Assembly (NCBI GenBank): GCA_013822245.1
Contig: PNKE01000084.1
Coordinates: 62,001 to 126,000 of the forward strand
Direction of reading: 5' to 3'
Length of the DNA: 64,000 nucleotides
DNA from: Candidatus Solibacter sp.
GTDB lineage: Bacteria > Acidobacteriota > Terriglobia > Bryobacterales > Bryobacteraceae
Shown here: positions 50,361 to 59,426 of the stretch, one piece after another
Position numbering within the stretch: position 1 is the first letter of the stretch
Layout of the letters: every line of letters begins with the position of its first letter
Position numbers and translations under genes: made by a program
The notes under the pieces: generated by a model
Told to the model about the DNA's origin: nothing
The model's database searches: none
What the model saw: only the letters and a program-made list of their open reading frames with translations

Positions 50361-51617
50361 CTACGCTTTGCTCAAGTTTTCCGGCGACGCCCTCACCTTG
50401 CCCGCCATCCACACGCATCCAACCGCCGACAACAGGAAAATCGCCTGTGTCGACAGCGACGGCGCCCCCGTCAGCGGCGGCAGGTAGCTCTTCAATAACG
50501 AATCAACCACCGCGGTCAGCGTGATCAACAGAAACAGCCGCTTCGGACATCTCCACCGCCCGGCGAGCCAGGCCACCGCCAGCGTCAACGCGATCACCAC
50601 CGCCCACCCCGCCATCCCATACGCCGGCCGGCTCTCCAGCAGATCCACGGCAAAGGCGAAAAACGTCAACGTCACGGCCACATGCGGCGCCAACTGCCGC
50701 CATCGCACCGCCGCCGCCAGCAGAATCGCCCCGCCGATCGTGTAATTGAACCTCGACTCGAAGTGATACTCCATGCCCACCCCAACCGCGATCGCCGCCA
50801 TCGCCAGCGCCGCGGCTTGCCAGTATGGCTGGCTCTGTTGTTCACCCGCGCGCGCATCCGCCGCCTCCCGCCGGTTCAGCCAGGCCGCGATCCCGTAGCC
50901 CAATCCCAGCAGCAGTCCGAAAGCGAACTCCATCATCTTCCACCAGTCGATGCCCGACCGCGGCCACCGGCTCGCGCCCGCCACCTGAATCCACGCGCCA
51001 ATCGCAAAGCCCGCGCCGCCGCCCGCCGCGCCCCATAGCGCATAGCTCCACAGCGTCCTGCGCGCCTCGCCCCGGCCCAGCCAGACCAGCAGCGCCAGCG
51101 CGCCCAGCGCCAGCCCCGCCCAGATCTCCGGCCTCGGCCTGTCCAGCCGGTTTGAAAAGTACACCAGCTTCGGCTCGTTGATCAGCTTCCAGCCCGCCCA
51201 GGTGGCCGCCGTCATCAACGCCAGCCCCGCCCAGACGAACCTGTCGCGCCAGCCCGCGCGGCGAAACTCGATCGCCGCCGCCATCACCGCCCCGCCCAGC
51301 AGCCCCCACACAGCGCCCTTCACGAAGAACCCCAGAATCGCCCACCAGAACGTCTCCGGCATCTTTGCCAGCCCGACCGTCTGCCCATACGTCATCTGCC
51401 CGCCAAAGCCCACCCCCACCGCGCCAAACGCCGCCAGCAGCGCCGCGCCGGCGGCGTCGAGGCGCAGCAGCAGCGCCAGCGCCAGCGCCGTCATCGCTCC
51501 TGGGATCATCGCTCCCAGCGGGCCTCCGCCGATGTATCCCCGCAACCCCCATCCAAGCATCATTGCCAGGGCGGGGAAGCACAACCAGAGCCAGCGTTCA
51601 GTGGTTTCGGATTTCAT
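50361..51617 (-). CDS. Multi-pass membrane protein of unknown function
   Basis: A 418-residue integral membrane protein with about 11 or 12 predicted helices, many rich in Gly and Ala (GAMIPGAMTALALALLL; LLAAFGAVGVGFGGQM). Polar residues in helices are few, so transport of a charged substrate is not obvious. I do not recognise the family. It stands alone on its strand, divergent from the HAD phosphatase gene. Confidence 0.65.
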   Translation of the reverse strand: MKSETTERWLWLCFPALAMMLGWGLRGYIGGGPLGAMIPGAMTALALALLLRLDAAGAALLAAFGAVGVGFGGQMTYGQTVGLAKMPETFWWAILGFFVKGAVWGLLGGAVMAAAIEFRRAGWRDRFVWAGLALMTAATWAGWKLINEPKLVYFSNRLDRPRPEIWAGLALGALALLVWLGRGEARRTLWSYALWGAAGGGAGFAIGAWIQVAGASRWPRSGIDWWKMMEFAFGLLLGLGYGIAAWLNRREAADARAGEQQSQPYWQAAALAMAAIAVGVGMEYHFESRFNYTIGGAILLAAAVRWRQLAPHVAVTLTFFAFAVDLLESRPAYGMAGWAVVIALTLAVAWLAGRWRCPKRLFLLITLTAVVDSLLKSYLPPLTGAPSLSTQAIFLLSAVGCVWMAGKVRASPENLSKA

Positions 51618-51658
51618 TGGTGGTCCATTATGCCACGCCGCCCCGCTAAAATCGAAGT

Positions 51659-52264
51659 GTGATCAAAACCGTGATCTTTGACCTCGGCCGGGTCCTTGTC
51701 GATTTCGACTTCATGCGCGGCTACCGCACCATGAGCGAACTCTCCGGCCTCGACGTCGACGAAATCCGCGCCCGCTTTCATTCCAGCGGCATCGCCATCG
51801 AATTCGAATCCGGCGACATCAGCGAACAGGAGTTCGAGCGCCGCACACAGGCCCTGCTTGGCACTTCCATGCCCAGCGATCAGTTCGAGGAGATCTGGTT
51901 CTCCGTCTTCCTGCCCGGCACGCTCATGCCTGAAGACGTCGTCGCCGGCATCCGCCGCAACCATCGCACAGTCCTGCTGTCGAACACCAACGAAATGCAC
52001 TTCCGCGGCCTCAAGCGCCACTACCCCATCCTTGAGCACTTCGACGCCTACGTCCTCAGCCACGAAGCCCGCGCCATGAAACCCCTGCCGGCCATCTATG
52101 AAGCCGCCATCCACGCCGCCGGATGCCGGCCCGAGCAGTGTTTCTTTACCGACGACGTGGCTGAGTTCGTCGAAGGCGCGCGCCGTCACGGCATCGACGC
52201 CGTCCAGTTCCAGGGCGCCTCGCATGCCATGGAGCAGCTCGCCGCACGCGGCGTCACCTGGTAA
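51659..52264 (+). CDS. HAD-superfamily hydrolase (YihX-like)
   Basis: A 201-residue HAD phosphatase. Motif I is VIFDLGRVLVDFD, where the second Asp position is Gly as in the YihX/epoxide-hydrolase-N group; motif II is TVLLSNTNEMHF, motif III the Lys in SHEARAMKP and motif IV CFFTDDVAEFVEGA. YihX acts on glucose-1-phosphate, but the substrate here is not known. The start is GTG at 51659. It converges with the BlaI-like gene. Confidence 0.78.
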   Translation: MIKTVIFDLGRVLVDFDFMRGYRTMSELSGLDVDEIRARFHSSGIAIEFESGDISEQEFERRTQALLGTSMPSDQFEEIWFSVFLPGTLMPEDVVAGIRRNHRTVLLSNTNEMHFRGLKRHYPILEHFDAYVLSHEARAMKPLPAIYEAAIHAAGCRPEQCFFTDDVAEFVEGARRHGIDAVQFQGASHAMEQLAARGVTW

Positions 52265-52270
52265 CGGTCC

Positions 52271-52684
52271 CTACAGCAGCGTCTCGTCCAACCGCCCCTG
52301 GTGGATGATCCCGCCCGCTCCGGCCGCCACTTCAATCGTGATCGGCTGCCTTGGCGGGGCATCGCCGTTCAGATACGCCGCCAGCGTCTCCCTCGACCCG
52401 TCAAACAGCGTGTCCAGCAGCTCCCGCACGGCCAGTTGCCTGATGTCCTCGCGCGAGATCAGCGGCGTGTAGGTGAACGACCGGCCCACCTTCTTCCGCG
52501 ACACCGCCTGCTTCCTCGCCAGACGGTCCAGCATCGTCATCACGGTCGTATAGGCCAGCGGGCGCTTCGTCAACAACCGCTCGCGCACCACCCGTACATT
52601 GGCCTCCCCCAGGTCCCACAGCGCCCTCAGGCATTCCAGTTCAAGCGGCGGCGGAATGTCTCGCGCTGTCCGTCCCCGCTTCAC
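52271..52684 (-). CDS. BlaI/MecI/CopY-family repressor
   Basis: A 137-residue winged-helix regulator: ELECLRALWDLGEANVRVVRERL, then AYTTVMTMLDRLARKQAVSRKKVGRSFTY. The C-terminal half would mediate dimerisation. Relatives control beta-lactamase or copper genes and are removed by a BlaR1 protease, which is not in the window. It overlaps the YhaM-like gene by 4 bases, so it is the last gene of the SurA-YhaM-BlaI operon. Confidence 0.8.
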   Translation of the reverse strand: MKRGRTARDIPPPLELECLRALWDLGEANVRVVRERLLTKRPLAYTTVMTMLDRLARKQAVSRKKVGRSFTYTPLISREDIRQLAVRELLDTLFDGSRETLAAYLNGDAPPRQPITIEVAAGAGGIIHQGRLDETLL

Positions 52685-53805
52685 TGGGCATCCTCCGCAA
52701 ACAGGTCTCCCAGCGATTTCAGCTTCTCCGCCATCGCCGTCGATGGCTTCGCCGCCGGCTTCGGCGCCGCCTCCGGCTTCGGCGCCGCCGGCTTCGGCGC
52801 CGCCTCCGGCTTCGGCGCCGCCGCCGGCTTCGGCGCCGCCGCCGCTGGAGCCAGGTACTTGTCCTTATCCAGCACCTGGCGGTCGAGCGCGTAAATGAAG
52901 CCCGTCCACTCGCCGGGCATCGCCCGTTCCTTCTCGATCGCCGCCCGCATCGCTTCCATCTTGGAATCCATGTTATCCAAATGGTGCAGCAGCAGCGCCT
53001 CGGGAAACGACGGCAGCTTCGGCGAACCAAACTCCAACTGCCCGTGATGGCTGATCACCATATGCTCAAGCAGATTGCGCAGCTTCACCGGGAAGCCCGG
53101 CAACCCGGCCGTCTTGTCGCCGATCATCCGCAGCGCGATCTGCATATGGCCCAGCAGTTGCCCTTCGCTTGAATAGCCGAAACTGCGCTCGTAGTGCAGT
53201 TCGTCCACCTTGCCGATGTCATGCAGGATCACCCCGGCCATCAGCAGATCGCCGTCGATATTCGTGTAATGCGCCGCGGTCAGCCTGGCCAGCCGCGCCA
53301 GCGAGATCACATGCTCCAGCAGCCCGCCCAGCCACGCGTGATGAATGGTCTTGGCCGCCGGCGCTTTCTTGTACTGCGCACAGATCTTCCCGTCGCCGAG
53401 AATCGCCTCCATGAGCGCCTTGATGTGCGGATTCTTCATCTCGCCGACATAGCCGACCAGTTCGGCCATCATCAGCTCCGGATCCTGCTCCGACGCCGGC
53501 AGAAAATCGGCCAGATCCACTTCCCGCTCGTCCACCTTCTGGATCCGGTGCACGGTCAACTGCAAACGGTTCTGGTAGAGCTGCGTCTCGCCTTTCACGC
53601 GGACAAAGTCGTCGCGGCCGAACGTGTCCATGATCTCGGCCACGCCGTCCCACATCTTGGCGTCGATGTCGCCCGTGCGGTCAATCAACTGCAGCGACAG
53701 GTACGGCTCGCCCGTCTTTTTCTGCCGGACCTCTTTCGACTGCACCAGAAACAGACCCGTGATCTGCTGGCGCGGCTCCAGGTCGGCGATATTGGGACTC
53801 TTCAT
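52681..53805 (-). CDS. YhaM-like 3'-5' exoribonuclease (OB-fold plus HD domain) with Ala/Pro/Lys repeat tail
   Basis: A 374-residue protein. An OB-fold nucleic-acid-binding domain (about 15-110, TGEPYLSLQLIDRTGDIDAK) is followed by an HD domain with HHAWLGGLLEHVISLARL and the metal site LHDIGKVDEL, then VISHHGQLEFGSP. YhaM-type enzymes shorten RNA and ssDNA. A low-complexity tail of (A)PKPEAAPKPA repeats (about 325-360), encoded by a 15/18-base repeat, precedes the last helix. It starts with ATG at 53805, 21 bases after the SurA-like gene. Confidence 0.83.
   Translation of the reverse strand: MKSPNIADLEPRQQITGLFLVQSKEVRQKKTGEPYLSLQLIDRTGDIDAKMWDGVAEIMDTFGRDDFVRVKGETQLYQNRLQLTVHRIQKVDEREVDLADFLPASEQDPELMMAELVGYVGEMKNPHIKALMEAILGDGKICAQYKKAPAAKTIHHAWLGGLLEHVISLARLARLTAAHYTNIDGDLLMAGVILHDIGKVDELHYERSFGYSSEGQLLGHMQIALRMIGDKTAGLPGFPVKLRNLLEHMVISHHGQLEFGSPKLPSFPEALLLHHLDNMDSKMEAMRAAIEKERAMPGEWTGFIYALDRQVLDKDKYLAPAAAAPKPAAAPKPEAAPKPAAPKPEAAPKPAAKPSTAMAEKLKSLGDLFAEDAQ
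52750..52848 (-). repeat. Short in-frame tandem repeat encoding PKPEAA units
   Basis: Units of GGCTTCGGCGCCGCC with or without an added TCC repeat about six times. They encode the PKPAAA/PKPEAA tail of the YhaM-like protein. The copy number may vary between strains. Confidence 0.75.
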
Positions 53806-53826
53806 TCGGCTGCTTTTCCGCAAGGG

Positions 53827-55008
53827 CTACTTGCTTGTGCTGACCCCTTCGCCGCTGGCCTTCGTCCCTGGCACCGGGAACATCCACAGCAGCCGCCGGC
53901 TGCGCGCCTGCGCCGCCACTTCTTCCTTCGTGATCGTCTCCGGCCGCAGCAGCGCCGGATCGTTCCACGCCGTCGACTTGCCCTTCACCGCCCCCACGTC
54001 GGTGTAGCCCTCACGAATCTCCAGAAACGCGTTGCGCCGCAGCTCGCTCAAATACTCGCGGATCTTCGGTTCGAAAACCGGGTTGTACAGCCGCTCCTTG
54101 ATCTCGTTCTCCACTTCCTCCAGCGTCGCCTGTCCGGCGTTGTGCTGTTCGTCCACCTTCACGATCAGGTAGCCGTCCTCCATCTTGATCGGATCGGTGA
54201 CATAGTTCTTCGCCTGGCCCCACACCAGCTTCTCGATGTCCTCGCGCAGCATGCCCTTCTCCATCGGCGGAATCTGGCCGCCCTCGGCCGCCGTTGCCGA
54301 ATCGGAGTTGTCGCGCGCCAGCTCCGGGAATCGTTCGCCCTTCCGCGCCCGCGCCACCAGGTCCCTGGCCTTCTTCTCCGCCGCCGCCATGCCGGCTTCG
54401 TTCTTGCTCGCGTTGTTCACCTTGATCTCGCGCAGAAAGATCCGCTCCTGCCGCACAAACTCCTGCTTGTGCTCGTTGTAGTAGTTCTCCACGTCCGCCC
54501 GCGGAATATTGATCTTGCTCGACACTTCGCTGCCGATCACCCGCTGCGTCAGCATCCGGTCCCGCACGTCGCTGCGGAAGTCCTCATACGACATCCCCGT
54601 CGCCTCGCGGATCCACTCCTGGAACTTGTCCGGATCGGCGATCTTGTTCTCGCTCTGGATCCGCGCCATGTACTTGGTCACCTCGCCGTCCACGTTCACG
54701 TCCAGTTCCTTGCCCCGCTGCACCAGCAGGCGCTGGTCGATCAGGTCCCTCAGCGCCGTCGCCTTCTGCTCTTCAAACAGCGTCTTGAATCGGTCCGCCG
54801 GCGCCTTGGCCGCTTTCAGCCGGCCCTCGATCGTCAGCAGCTCCTGCTCATACTCGCCGCGCGTGATGATATCTCCATTCACCTTGGCGATAATCTGTTC
54901 AAGCATCGCCGGAGCCTTCTCCGGCGGCTTCGCCGGGGCGGGGCTTTGCGCCAGTCCGGCGCCCATGAGAGCCAGTGAGAGCGGCAGAATGCGGGCACAA
55001 GTCGTCAT
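53827..55008 (-). CDS. SurA-like periplasmic peptidyl-prolyl isomerase/chaperone
   Basis: A 393-residue protein with a signal peptide (MTTCARILPLSLALMGAGLA). The N-terminal SurA-like helical part (AMLEQIIAKVNGDIITRGEYEQ) is followed by one parvulin-type domain (about 175-290; REIKVNNASKNEAG, then ELARDNSDSATAAEGGQIPPM). It should help outer-membrane proteins fold. The extended frame to 55245 has no signal. The first gene of the operon, it is divergent from the MocA-family gene 145 bases away. Confidence 0.82.
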   Translation of the reverse strand: MTTCARILPLSLALMGAGLAQSPAPAKPPEKAPAMLEQIIAKVNGDIITRGEYEQELLTIEGRLKAAKAPADRFKTLFEEQKATALRDLIDQRLLVQRGKELDVNVDGEVTKYMARIQSENKIADPDKFQEWIREATGMSYEDFRSDVRDRMLTQRVIGSEVSSKINIPRADVENYYNEHKQEFVRQERIFLREIKVNNASKNEAGMAAAEKKARDLVARARKGERFPELARDNSDSATAAEGGQIPPMEKGMLREDIEKLVWGQAKNYVTDPIKMEDGYLIVKVDEQHNAGQATLEEVENEIKERLYNPVFEPKIREYLSELRRNAFLEIREGYTDVGAVKGKSTAWNDPALLRPETITKEEVAAQARSRRLLWMFPVPGTKASGEGVSTSK

Positions 55009-55153
55009 GGTTTCATTATCCCCCAGCCGGACGCCGGTGAGAAAGCTCCTCATCGCCGGGACCGCGCGGAACAATCCGCCGCCCCGCGGCCAACCCGCGG
55101 CGTCTTGGGATATCATGATCTCGGCCACTGCCGCCTGGATGAGGTGACTCAGC

Positions 55154-56689
55154 ATGGAACCGCTCTCGCGTAGATTTTTCTTCTTCGGCCCGCTGCTTGC
55201 CGGCGCCGTGCCCGCGGCCGGGTTCGGCAGCGTGGCGTCGCTCAAAGCTCTCGGCTACAAGCCCTATTACGACAAGCTCAACGTCGCCGCCATCGGCTGC
55301 GGCGGACAGGGCGGCGCCATCATGAACCAGGCCGCCATGACGGAGAACATCATCGCTCTCTGCGATGTCGACGGGAAGCGCGCCGCCGCCAGTCTCAAGA
55401 AGTACTCCGGCCAGCCGAAGTACAAGGACTTCCGCGTCATGCTCGACAAGGAGGGCAAGAACATTGACGCCTGCACCATCGGCGTCCCCGACTTCATGCA
55501 CGCCACCGTCGGGCTGGCCTGCATGCAGCGCGGCAAGCATGTCTACATTGAAAAGCCCCTGACGCGCACGCCCTGGGAAGCCCGCCTGCTTCAGGATGCG
55601 GCCGTGAAATACCAGGTCGCCACCCAGATGGGCAACCAGGGCTTCTCGCATGAATGCAACCGGGTGGCGGCGGAGATCCTGTGGTCCGGCGAAATCGGCG
55701 ACGTGCGCGAGGCGCATATCTCGGCCTCGCCCGGCTCGCATCCCACGGGCGTTCAGCAACTGCCGGGCGAAGCCTCCGTCCCCGAGACGCTCGACTGGAA
55801 CCTCTGGATGGGCAGCGCCAACATGCGCCCCTTCAGCCCCGACTACGTCCCCTACAACTGGCGCGGCTTCCTCGACTTCGGCACCGGCCAGGTGGGCAAC
55901 TGGGCCACCCACACCGCCGGACCCGTCCATACCGCCCTGCAACTCACCGCGCCCGTCACGCTCGAACGCATCGCCATCGAGGGCGAAAGCAAATACTCGA
56001 TGCCGCACCGCTACGTCGTCCGGCTCGACTTCCCCGCGCGCGGCAAAATGCCCCCCGTCTCGGTCTACTATCACGACTCCGCCCGGCCCGGCGACCCGGA
56101 AGCGTTCAAGGTCCCCGGCATGGAAAACGAAACCATCCTGCCGCCGGTCAACAATCTCACCGAAAAGGGCCGCCCCATGGGCAACTGGCGCCGGGACCCC
56201 AACGCGCCCCCGCCCCCTCAGCGTCCGGCGCGTCCCGCCGGCGGGCCTCCGATGGGCGCCGGCGGTCCCGGCGTCGCTGTCTTCCTGCCGCCCGGCGGAC
56301 GCGGCGGCGGACCCCAACCGGGCCTGCTCACCGGCAACGGCTCTGTCTTTGTCGGCTCGAAGGGCGTCATGGCGACATCGTCACGCGGCGAAGGCGTCTG
56401 GCTTCTCCCGCAAGCCCGCTGGCAGGCCTATCAGCTTCCGCCGCAACTGCTCACCCGCTCGCCCGGCCACATGATGGACTGGATCCGCGCCTGCAAAGGC
56501 GGCGAGCCTTCGTGCTCCGATTTCTCCATCACCGCCCCGTTCGCCGAATGGCTCGCCCTGGCCATCATCGCCATGCGCGTGCCCGGCAAGCTTCAGTGGG
56601 ATAGCAGGAACATGCGTTTCACCAACAGCCCCGAAGCCAACAAACTCGTCAGGCCCGAGTTCCGCAAGGGCTGGGAGCTGAAACTGTAA
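55154..56689 (+). CDS. Tat-exported Gfo/Idh/MocA-family oxidoreductase
   Basis: A 511-residue NAD-dependent oxidoreductase. An N-terminal RRFFFFGPLLAGAVPAAG signal has a single RR and may use Tat. The Rossmann motif is NVAAIGCGGQGGAIMNQ, with the conserved EKPLTRTPWEA Lys-Pro motif. A Pro/Gly/Arg-rich insertion lies at about 345-390 and is typical of long MocA proteins of Acidobacteriota and Planctomycetota. Such enzymes act on sugars or their keto derivatives. It is followed after 12 bases by a sugar isomerase gene. Confidence 0.85.
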   Translation: MEPLSRRFFFFGPLLAGAVPAAGFGSVASLKALGYKPYYDKLNVAAIGCGGQGGAIMNQAAMTENIIALCDVDGKRAAASLKKYSGQPKYKDFRVMLDKEGKNIDACTIGVPDFMHATVGLACMQRGKHVYIEKPLTRTPWEARLLQDAAVKYQVATQMGNQGFSHECNRVAAEILWSGEIGDVREAHISASPGSHPTGVQQLPGEASVPETLDWNLWMGSANMRPFSPDYVPYNWRGFLDFGTGQVGNWATHTAGPVHTALQLTAPVTLERIAIEGESKYSMPHRYVVRLDFPARGKMPPVSVYYHDSARPGDPEAFKVPGMENETILPPVNNLTEKGRPMGNWRRDPNAPPPPQRPARPAGGPPMGAGGPGVAVFLPPGGRGGGPQPGLLTGNGSVFVGSKGVMATSSRGEGVWLLPQARWQAYQLPPQLLTRSPGHMMDWIRACKGGEPSCSDFSITAPFAEWLALAIIAMRVPGKLQWDSRNMRFTNSPEANKLVRPEFRKGWELKL

Positions 56690-56701
56690 CTGGAGGCCAT
56701 C

Positions 56702-57673
56702 ATGGACATCACCCGCCGCGATCTCGGCAAACTCGCCCTCGCCGCCCTGCCCGCCACGGCCCCCGCCGCGGCCAGGCCCAATTCGAAATTCGCCGGCATC
56801 CAGATCGGCATCAACATCCCCTACAGCTTCCACGGCCTGCCCAGCAGCGCCGATCAGATTCTCGGCTACCTCGCCCAGACCGGCATCAGCGCCGTCGAAC
56901 TGCGGACCCAGCCCATCGAAGCCTTCCTCGGCGCACCGGCCGCCGCGGCCCGTGGCGTCGGTGAAGCCCCTGCCGCACCCCGCCGGAGCACGCTCGCTCC
57001 GGAACAGGAAGCCGCCCAGAAAGCCGAGATCGCCGAACTGAAAAAGTGGCGCCTCTCCCGCCCCATGAGCGACTTCAAAGCCTTTCGCAAGAAGTACGAA
57101 GATGCCGGCGTGCTCATCGAGATCGTCAAGATGGACCGTATCGATACGGCCAGCGACGAAACCCTCGACTACTGCTTCCAGATGGCCAAGGCCCTGGGCG
57201 CCTACGCCATCTCATGCGAGATCCCGGTGAGCAAGACCAAACGGCTCGGCCAGTTCGCGGCGAAACACAAGCTGATGGTCGGCTACCACGGCCACGGCAA
57301 TCTCACCAACCCCGAGGCCTTCGGCCGTCTCGGCGCCTGGGAACAGTCGTTCTGGTATTCGAAATACAACGGCGCCAACGTCGACATCGGCCACTTCTTC
57401 GCGTCGAACGGCTTCTCGCCGGCTGAATGGATCCGCGAAAACCATACCCGCATCACGCATGTCCATTTGAAGGATCGCAAAGCGAACAACGGTCCGGGCA
57501 TGCCGTGGGGCCAGGGCGATACGCCGCTCAAAGATGTCCTGCTGATGATGCGCCGCGAGCGCTACAAGTTCCAGGCCACCATCGAACTCGAATACAAGAT
57601 CCCGCAGGGTTCCACCGTTCTGGACGAAATCACCAAGTGCGTCCAGTATGCCAAACAGGTGCTTGAAAGCTGA
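56702..57673 (+). CDS. Sugar phosphate isomerase/epimerase-like TIM barrel
   Basis: A 323-residue xylose-isomerase-like TIM barrel with a Tat-like signal (ITRRDLGKLALAALPATAPA). Metal-site landmarks are GYHGHGNLTNPEAF, VDIGHFFASNG, THVHLKDRKANNG and IELEYKI. A mobile Ala/Pro/Arg insertion sits at about 80-110. It is probably exported with the MocA protein upstream and acts on the same substrate class. The exact sugar is not known. Confidence 0.82.
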   Translation: MDITRRDLGKLALAALPATAPAAARPNSKFAGIQIGINIPYSFHGLPSSADQILGYLAQTGISAVELRTQPIEAFLGAPAAAARGVGEAPAAPRRSTLAPEQEAAQKAEIAELKKWRLSRPMSDFKAFRKKYEDAGVLIEIVKMDRIDTASDETLDYCFQMAKALGAYAISCEIPVSKTKRLGQFAAKHKLMVGYHGHGNLTNPEAFGRLGAWEQSFWYSKYNGANVDIGHFFASNGFSPAEWIRENHTRITHVHLKDRKANNGPGMPWGQGDTPLKDVLLMMRRERYKFQATIELEYKIPQGSTVLDEITKCVQYAKQVLES

Positions 57674-57716
57674 CAGTCGAGGCTCCCGGCTCCACCGTGC
57701 GGTCCGGCCGGGCGGC

Positions 57717-57917
57717 TTATCTTCGGCTGGCGTCGAAACCTATGAATGCGGCGCCGGAAGCGCGATGGCTTCGCCTCCACGCCGAGGCGATCTCAGCCGC
57801 TACTCCCGCCAACGCGGCGGCCAGAAACGCAACTGAAACGGCGGCAGTGAACCAGAGAATGCGTCCCAGAAGTTCCGCGCCCGGCGAGAGCGTCAGTTCA
57901 GATGCCAGGAAGTCCAT
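57717..57917 (-). CDS. Small single-pass membrane protein
   Basis: A 66-residue protein with one transmembrane helix (GRILWFTAAVSVAFLAAALAG, about 18-40) and an Arg-rich cytosolic tail. Support comes from a GGGAGG site 5 bases before the ATG at 57917 and a near-consensus promoter 40 bases further upstream. I do not recognise the family. It is easily missed by length cut-offs. Confidence 0.55.
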   Translation of the reverse strand: MDFLASELTLSPGAELLGRILWFTAAVSVAFLAAALAGVAAEIASAWRRSHRASGAAFIGFDASRR

Positions 57918-57958
57918 TCCTGCCTCCCGCGGGAGATGAGTCTCTGCCCGTTGTAGAC

Positions 57959-57987
57959 ACTCTAGTCCGGAATGTTACATCCGTCAA
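57959..57987 (-). promoter_or_regulatory. Near-consensus sigma-70 promoter of the small membrane protein gene
   Basis: Reading on the minus strand: TTGACG (57987-57982), 17 bases, TAGAGT (57964-57959). The 17-base spacing is optimal. The flanking TGTAACA and TGTCTAC words form an imperfect dyad that might bind a repressor. Confidence 0.6.
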
Positions 57988-58050
57988 CGATTTGTTCGCG
58001 GGTCAAGGACTGAATGAGGCAACCGGCAGGCCGCGGCGAACCGGCCTGGA

Positions 58051-58911
58051 TCAGGCGGCCGGGCCGCTGAAGAAGGTCAGCGACCTGTCGATGAACTCGC
58101 GCATCTCGCCGCGCTTCACCACGGCGTCGAGGAAACCGTGGTCGCGCACGAACTCGGACCGCTGGAAGCCCTCGGGCAGTTTCTGACGGATCGTCTGCTC
58201 GATCACGCGCGGCCCGGCAAAGCCGATCAGAGCGCCGGGTTCGCCGATGTTCAGATCGCCCAGCATGGCGAAGCTTGCGGTCGTGCCCCCGGTGGTCGGG
58301 TCGGTCAGCACGCTGATGAACGGCACCTTGGCGCGGTCCAGCAGCATCAGCGACGCCGAGATCTTGCCCAACTGCATCAGGCTTACCGCGCCTTCCTGCA
58401 TGCGGGCGCCGCCCGAAGCAGACACGATGATCAGCGGCGCGCGGTCCTTCAACGACCGCTCAATGGCCCGTGTGATCTTTTCGCCCATCACCGAGCCCAT
58501 CGATCCGCCGATGAACTTCAGTTCCAGCGAACACACGTTCACTGTGCGGCCCTTGAGCTTTCCGGTCACCGAGACCACGGCGTCCGTCATCCCCAGCGCC
58601 TTCCGCATCCCGGCCAGCCGCGACGTGTAGGACTTCGAATCGACAAATCCGAGCGGGTCCGTGGATTGCAGTCCGGCGTCGTGCTCGGTCCAGTTCTCGT
58701 CGTCGAGCAGGAATTTCAGCCGTGTCCAGGCGTCAATCTTGAAATGGAAATCGCACTTCGGGCAGCAGTTCAGCGTGTCGGCCAGGTCCTTGCGCCAGAT
58801 GATCTGGCGGCAGCCGTCGCACTTTACCCACAGGCCTTCCGTGCGGACATGCCGCTCTTCGTCGCTGACCTTGGCGACTTTCTTGGATGATTTGAACCAG
58901 TCCATCGACAT
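58051..58911 (-). CDS. accD: Acetyl-CoA carboxylase carboxyltransferase subunit beta
   Basis: A 286-residue AccD, which with AccA transfers the carboxyl group from biotin to acetyl-CoA in fatty-acid synthesis. The N-terminal zinc ribbon is CDGCRQIIWRKDLADTLNCCPKC. The crotonase-like core carries GGSMGSVMGEKI and SASGGARMQEGAVSLMQ, then LTDPTTGGTTASFA. The start may be Met1 or Met3. It follows rlmH by 30 bases on the same strand. Confidence 0.93.
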   Translation of the reverse strand: MSMDWFKSSKKVAKVSDEERHVRTEGLWVKCDGCRQIIWRKDLADTLNCCPKCDFHFKIDAWTRLKFLLDDENWTEHDAGLQSTDPLGFVDSKSYTSRLAGMRKALGMTDAVVSVTGKLKGRTVNVCSLELKFIGGSMGSVMGEKITRAIERSLKDRAPLIIVSASGGARMQEGAVSLMQLGKISASLMLLDRAKVPFISVLTDPTTGGTTASFAMLGDLNIGEPGALIGFAGPRVIEQTIRQKLPEGFQRSEFVRDHGFLDAVVKRGEMREFIDRSLTFFSGPAA

Positions 58912-58941
58912 TCAAGGCTCCCAGACGGGCCATCTAACACC

Positions 58942-59361
58942 CTAGCGCGGGTATGGATGCCCCCGCAATGTTGCCAGCGCCCGGTAGATCTGCTCGGCCA
59001 GCAGCGCGCGGGCCAGTTCATGCGGCAACGTCATCGGCGTCAGCCCCAGCAGCAGGTCCGCCTTCGGTTTCCAGGTTGCCGGCAACCCGTCATGCCCGCC
59101 AATCAGAAACACCAGATCGCGCGCTTCGTATTCAGCCGCACGCACCAGTTCGACAAACCCGGCCGTGTCCATCAGCTTGCCCGCCGGATCGAGAAACACC
59201 TTTGTCGCCGCCGTGTGCCGGGCCGGTACATCGAACCTCCGCGGGTCGATCTCGCGCATCCCGCAGTCCATGTAGCGCGAGGCGCGCTTGACGTACTCGG
59301 CGGCCAGCGCATTGGAATGCGCCTCCTTCGGCCGCCCGATGTAGTAAATCCAGAGTTTCAC
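58942..59361 (-). CDS. rlmH: 23S rRNA pseudouridine-1915 N3-methyltransferase
   Basis: A 139-residue SPOUT methyltransferase that methylates pseudouridine 1915 in helix 69 of 23S rRNA. The SAM-binding knot is LVFLIGGHDGLPATW, then TLPHELARALLAEQIYRAL, ending in the conserved RGHPYPR (usual YH replaced by YP). Length is close to the family norm of about 155. It sits upstream of accD. A ribbon-helix-helix gene precedes it by 65 bases. Confidence 0.88.
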   Translation of the reverse strand: MKLWIYYIGRPKEAHSNALAAEYVKRASRYMDCGMREIDPRRFDVPARHTAATKVFLDPAGKLMDTAGFVELVRAAEYEARDLVFLIGGHDGLPATWKPKADLLLGLTPMTLPHELARALLAEQIYRALATLRGHPYPR

Positions 59362-59426
59362 GCTGGTCTATCCGCAGTCCGCCTGGTTCCCGGATTACCG
59401 CGTCCGCGCCATCCCCGATTCACTTC

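Noticed and set aside
52750-52848. A CRISPR-like array
   Set aside because: The repeat is in frame, has no unique spacers and encodes a protein tail. No cas genes are in the window.
53194-54978. A 594-codon open frame antisense to the SurA-like and YhaM-like genes
   Set aside because: His/Arg/Leu-rich composition without structure; it crosses two well-supported genes.
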